Below are positions 37,251 to 38,743 of a stretch of 38,743 nucleotides of DNA, one piece after another. This DNA is from a virus. The notes beneath the pieces were generated by a model. It saw nothing but the letters and a program-made list of their open reading frames with translations. It had not been told where the DNA came from and did not search any database. Location: positions 1 to 38,743 of the IMG/VR virus record IMGVR_UViG_3300022918_000024; one strand, 5' to 3'. How positions within the stretch are numbered: the first letter of the stretch is position 1; each line of letters starts with the position of its first letter. The position numbers were made by a program, and so were the translations under genes.

Positions 37251-37553
37251 TCATTCCCCCTTGATCGCGGCAAGCTTATCTTCATGATCTTCTTCAAATT
37301 TAAATATTGCATCCCACATGTGACTTTCACCTTCACTCATATATTTACAAGCTTCTAGGATAGGCAAAACATCCTCCAGCGGAATTAGGACAGGATCAGG
37401 TTCTGGCAAAAGGTTTAAAGCGACCTGCTCATGATTGATACTTGTAAATCCATTTGAATGCCTATTCCAACCATGACATGATGCATGGCAAAGCAAATGT
37501 CTCACAGCTTGTCTCTGCTCTTCCGTCAGGCTCGCTAATACGTCTTTGGTCAT
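37251..37553 (-). CDS. Hypothetical phage protein, 100 aa
   Basis: Sequence MTKDVLASLTEEQRQAVRHLLCHASCHGWNRHSNGFTSINHEQVALNLLPEPDPVLIPLEDVLPILEACKYMSEGESHMWDAIFKFEEDHEDKLAAIKGE, soluble and mostly helical. The HLLCHASCHGWNRH segment has Cys/His that could bind a metal. No family named. The ATG overlaps the TGA of the 51-aa gene upstream and has GGAGG before it. Confidence 0.68.
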   Translation of the reverse strand: MTKDVLASLTEEQRQAVRHLLCHASCHGWNRHSNGFTSINHEQVALNLLPEPDPVLIPLEDVLPILEACKYMSEGESHMWDAIFKFEEDHEDKLAAIKGE

Positions 37554-37705
37554 TGGTTTTCCTCCTGATCTTTAATCTCTTGCAACATTCTTTCTTTAAA
37601 TGCCTGATACATTTCTTCTACAGTGCAACTGTATTCCATAAAATGATAAAACATCTGTATATTATTAGTCCCATTCTTTTTAAAGAAGTTTATCCATTCA
37701 AACAT
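37550..37705 (-). CDS. Small protein, 51 aa
   Basis: A frame of 51 codons starting two bases after the stop of the 37708 gene and ending in ATGA overlap with the next. MFEWINFFKKNGTNNIQMFYHFMEYSCTVEEMYQAFKERMLQEIKDQEENQ is helical and soluble. No clear ribosome-binding site except TTTAGAAA, so it is likely coupled to the upstream gene. Confidence 0.55.
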   Translation of the reverse strand: MFEWINFFKKNGTNNIQMFYHFMEYSCTVEEMYQAFKERMLQEIKDQEENQ

Positions 37706-37707
37706 TT

Positions 37708-38010
37708 CTAAATCCCATCTTCTGAAGGTTTATAGGCAGCAATCATGGCTTTATAAATATCTGCATGAGTTGAATAAATCCACTCACCGCGCTTATCTTT
37801 TTTATCTGTAGAGTATCCAGCATCAATCATATTTCGATTCGGCTCCCGTGGCACCGTCACAAACCGCTCGTCAAGGGCGTTGGCGATGAGGGTGCGGATG
37901 GTTTCTGATGTTTTGTCGATTAAATCCTGCTCTGGCAATGTTTTGTGTATCTTTACAAAGTCCAGAACATTAAGTGCAGCTCTAATATCATCTCTACTAA
38001 TCTGATTCAT
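37708..38010 (-). CDS. Phage protein with VPxEP/YKAMIAA module, 100 aa
   Basis: A helical first half (RDDIRAALNVLDFVKIHKTLPEQDLIDKTSETIRTLIANAL) precedes FVTVPREPNRNMIDAGYSTDKKDKRGEWIYSTHADIYKAMIAAYKP. The second half is the same module as at 34028-34354. The two genes share only this C-terminal module. Its start overlaps the 3' end of the 51-aa gene at 37997. Confidence 0.75.
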   Translation of the reverse strand: MNQISRDDIRAALNVLDFVKIHKTLPEQDLIDKTSETIRTLIANALDERFVTVPREPNRNMIDAGYSTDKKDKRGEWIYSTHADIYKAMIAAYKPSEDGI

Positions 38011-38152
38011 CCGGCGCTCCTGTTGGTAAAGATGCGATATAATCCATCATCTGCTTTTCTAAGGATCTAATCATGCATTCCGCATAATACTTCTCCAATC
38101 CCTCTGGTGGAACATATTGAGAACCTAACAATTGATTTCTATTTCCAAACAT
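37997..38152 (-). CDS. Small first gene behind a leftward promoter, 51 aa
   Basis: AGAGGAGA lies before the ATG at 38152. MFGNRNQLLGSQYVPPEGLEKYYAECMIRSLEKQMMDYIASLPTGAPDESD is a short helical protein without a known family. It is the first gene after the TTGACA promoter at 38203, and its 3' end overlaps the start of 37708-38010 by 14 bases. Confidence 0.65.
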   Translation of the reverse strand: MFGNRNQLLGSQYVPPEGLEKYYAECMIRSLEKQMMDYIASLPTGAPDESD

Positions 38153-38174
38153 AATAAATCTCCTCTTCTAGATT

Positions 38175-38203
38175 AGTCTATGCGTTTATTGACCGGTTGT
38201 CAA
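38175..38203 (-). promoter_or_regulatory. Leftward sigma70 promoter with short palindrome at the -35
   Basis: On the minus strand TTGACA (38203-38198), 17 bases, TAGACT (38180-38175). TTGAC and GTCAA around AACCG make a small inverted repeat over the -35. The -35 lies in the last codons of the 84-aa gene. Confidence 0.6.
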
Positions 38204-38454
38204 GGATTAATTCTATAACCATCTTCTTCTTTAATGAGCAATCCTTTATCAACTGCCAGCATTGCAGAAATTACCCCATTGTTATGTTTTAATTTACATG
38301 GATCACCCCATCCAACTAATGTCCCTGTACACGGACGATACACCTTAGGATCAGCATATAATTTATCATATTCTTCAAATTGCGCATAACCACCATTATC
38401 CTTAACTATATTAAATGCGGTCATAGCGCATGTATCTTTTATTTGATCATCCAT
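38200..38454 (-). CDS. Hypothetical protein, 84 aa
   Basis: Sequence MDDQIKDTCAMTAFNIVKDNGGYAQFEEYDKLYADPKVYRPCTGTLVGWGDPCKLKHNNGVISAMLAVDKGLLIKEEDGYRINP. The end (VISAMLAVDKGLLIKEEDGYRINP) looks like the wing of a winged-helix domain, but that is a weak guess. Three cysteines. No family recognised. It follows the DUF1064 gene by 33 bases. Confidence 0.62.
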   Translation of the reverse strand: MDDQIKDTCAMTAFNIVKDNGGYAQFEEYDKLYADPKVYRPCTGTLVGWGDPCKLKHNNGVISAMLAVDKGLLIKEEDGYRINP

Positions 38455-38487
38455 CTCTCACTCCGTTCCTATGCGCACGATGACGCG

Positions 38488-38743
38488 TTAAAATTCTTCC
38501 ACTGACCAACCGCCGCCGTTCTTCTTGGCATTGGCTTTGATGGCGACAAACTTGAATGGATACATATCAGCAGCAACCTTGATCTTGACACGAGCAGAAG
38601 ACTGCCAATGACCTTTTACTTCATGCAGCTCGATGGAGTTATCGGCCATCATGACACTGAAGTCTGGCGTGTATGTGGTATTATCTGCCAACTTGAATTT
38701 AAGACCTTCGAATTTGTACCTCAGGATGTCGCCATGATGCTTT
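38488..38743 (-). CDS. DUF1064 nuclease, C-terminal part (N-terminal part at 1-235)
   Basis: The part from 38594 down to 38488 completes the DUF1064 gene that starts at 235. In this copy the sequence runs on to the window end inside the terminal repeat. It carries YTPDFSVMMADNSIELHEVKGHWQSSARVKIKVAADMYPFKFVAIK, the active-site part. In this end copy the base at 38721 changes the conserved tryptophan of LWYKFEG to arginine. A frame start at the TTG of LADNT (38691) is an artefact of the cut. Confidence 0.85.
   Translation of the reverse strand, partial: KHHGDILRYKFEGLKFKLADNTTYTPDFSVMMADNSIELHEVKGHWQSSARVKIKVAADMYPFKFVAIKANAKKNGGGWSVEEF
38595..38743. repeat. Right copy of terminal direct repeat
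   Basis: Repeats bases 1-149 with one mismatch (T at 38721 against A at 127). See the left copy. Removing this copy gives a circle of 38,594 bases in which no gene is broken. Confidence 0.9.

Noticed and set aside
1-38743. Integrase, attachment site, CRISPR array, tRNA genes or transposase
   Set aside because: None of these could be recognised on either strand. The only mobile element seen is the homing endonuclease.

Overview
The window is an essentially complete genome of a tailed bacteriophage with a P22-like short-tail (podovirus) virion. The evidence is a P22-type portal, coat protein and gp4/gp10-like tail accessory proteins, a two-subunit terminase, an M15 endolysin and an embedded i-spanin/o-spanin pair. 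The spanins mean a Gram-negative host, probably a proteobacterium. No integrase, cI-like repressor, DNA polymerase, RNA polymerase or tRNA gene is recognisable, so the phage is probably virulent and depends on the host for replication and transcription enzymes. The first and last 149 bases are the same sequence with one mismatch. A DUF1064 nuclease gene reads in frame across the join, so the map is circular or permuted with about 38,594 unique bases.

Transcription is simple. Everything diverges from about 3,552-3,659. Leftward genes run from 3,551 to 1 and continue from 38,594 to 31,672. Rightward genes run from 3,660 to 31,706. The two blocks converge in a 35-base overlap at 31,672-31,706. 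The leftward block starts with a recombination set (54-aa protein, Sak4-like ATPase, SSB-like DUF669 protein, cytosine-methylase-like protein, DUF1064 nuclease) and continues as about 28 small early-type genes, mostly with ATGA-type overlaps, plus a NUMOD4-HNH-AP2 homing endonuclease.

The rightward block opens with regulators (a ribbon-helix-helix protein, a ParB-like protein, a 59-aa XRE protein overlapping a DNA methyltransferase). It continues with a DnaB-N/RepA-type helicase and a candidate origin (about 7,440-7,640). After two small genes there are about 510 bases without a gene, rich in inverted repeats. Then come DUF3309, terminase, portal, a cluster of beta-rich head or fibre proteins, scaffold, coat, tail accessory proteins with an SGNH esterase, a GNAT, three ejection-type proteins, a fibre/spike head-binding protein and the lysis cassette.

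The most interesting signals are in the RNA and control layer. (1) A structured leader at 8,371-8,834 starts at the predicted start of a TTGACA promoter and ends in a helix that covers the Shine-Dalgarno of the packaging operon. (2) A pseudoknot-like leader covers the Shine-Dalgarno of the coat gene. (3) GGTA...TACC palindromes sit inside three rightward promoters and suggest a phage regulon. (4) A terminator/antiterminator-like leader precedes the helicase. (5) A 24-bp tandem duplication supplies the Shine-Dalgarno of the XRE gene. All promoters, operators and RNA structures were read by eye. No folding or database search was run.
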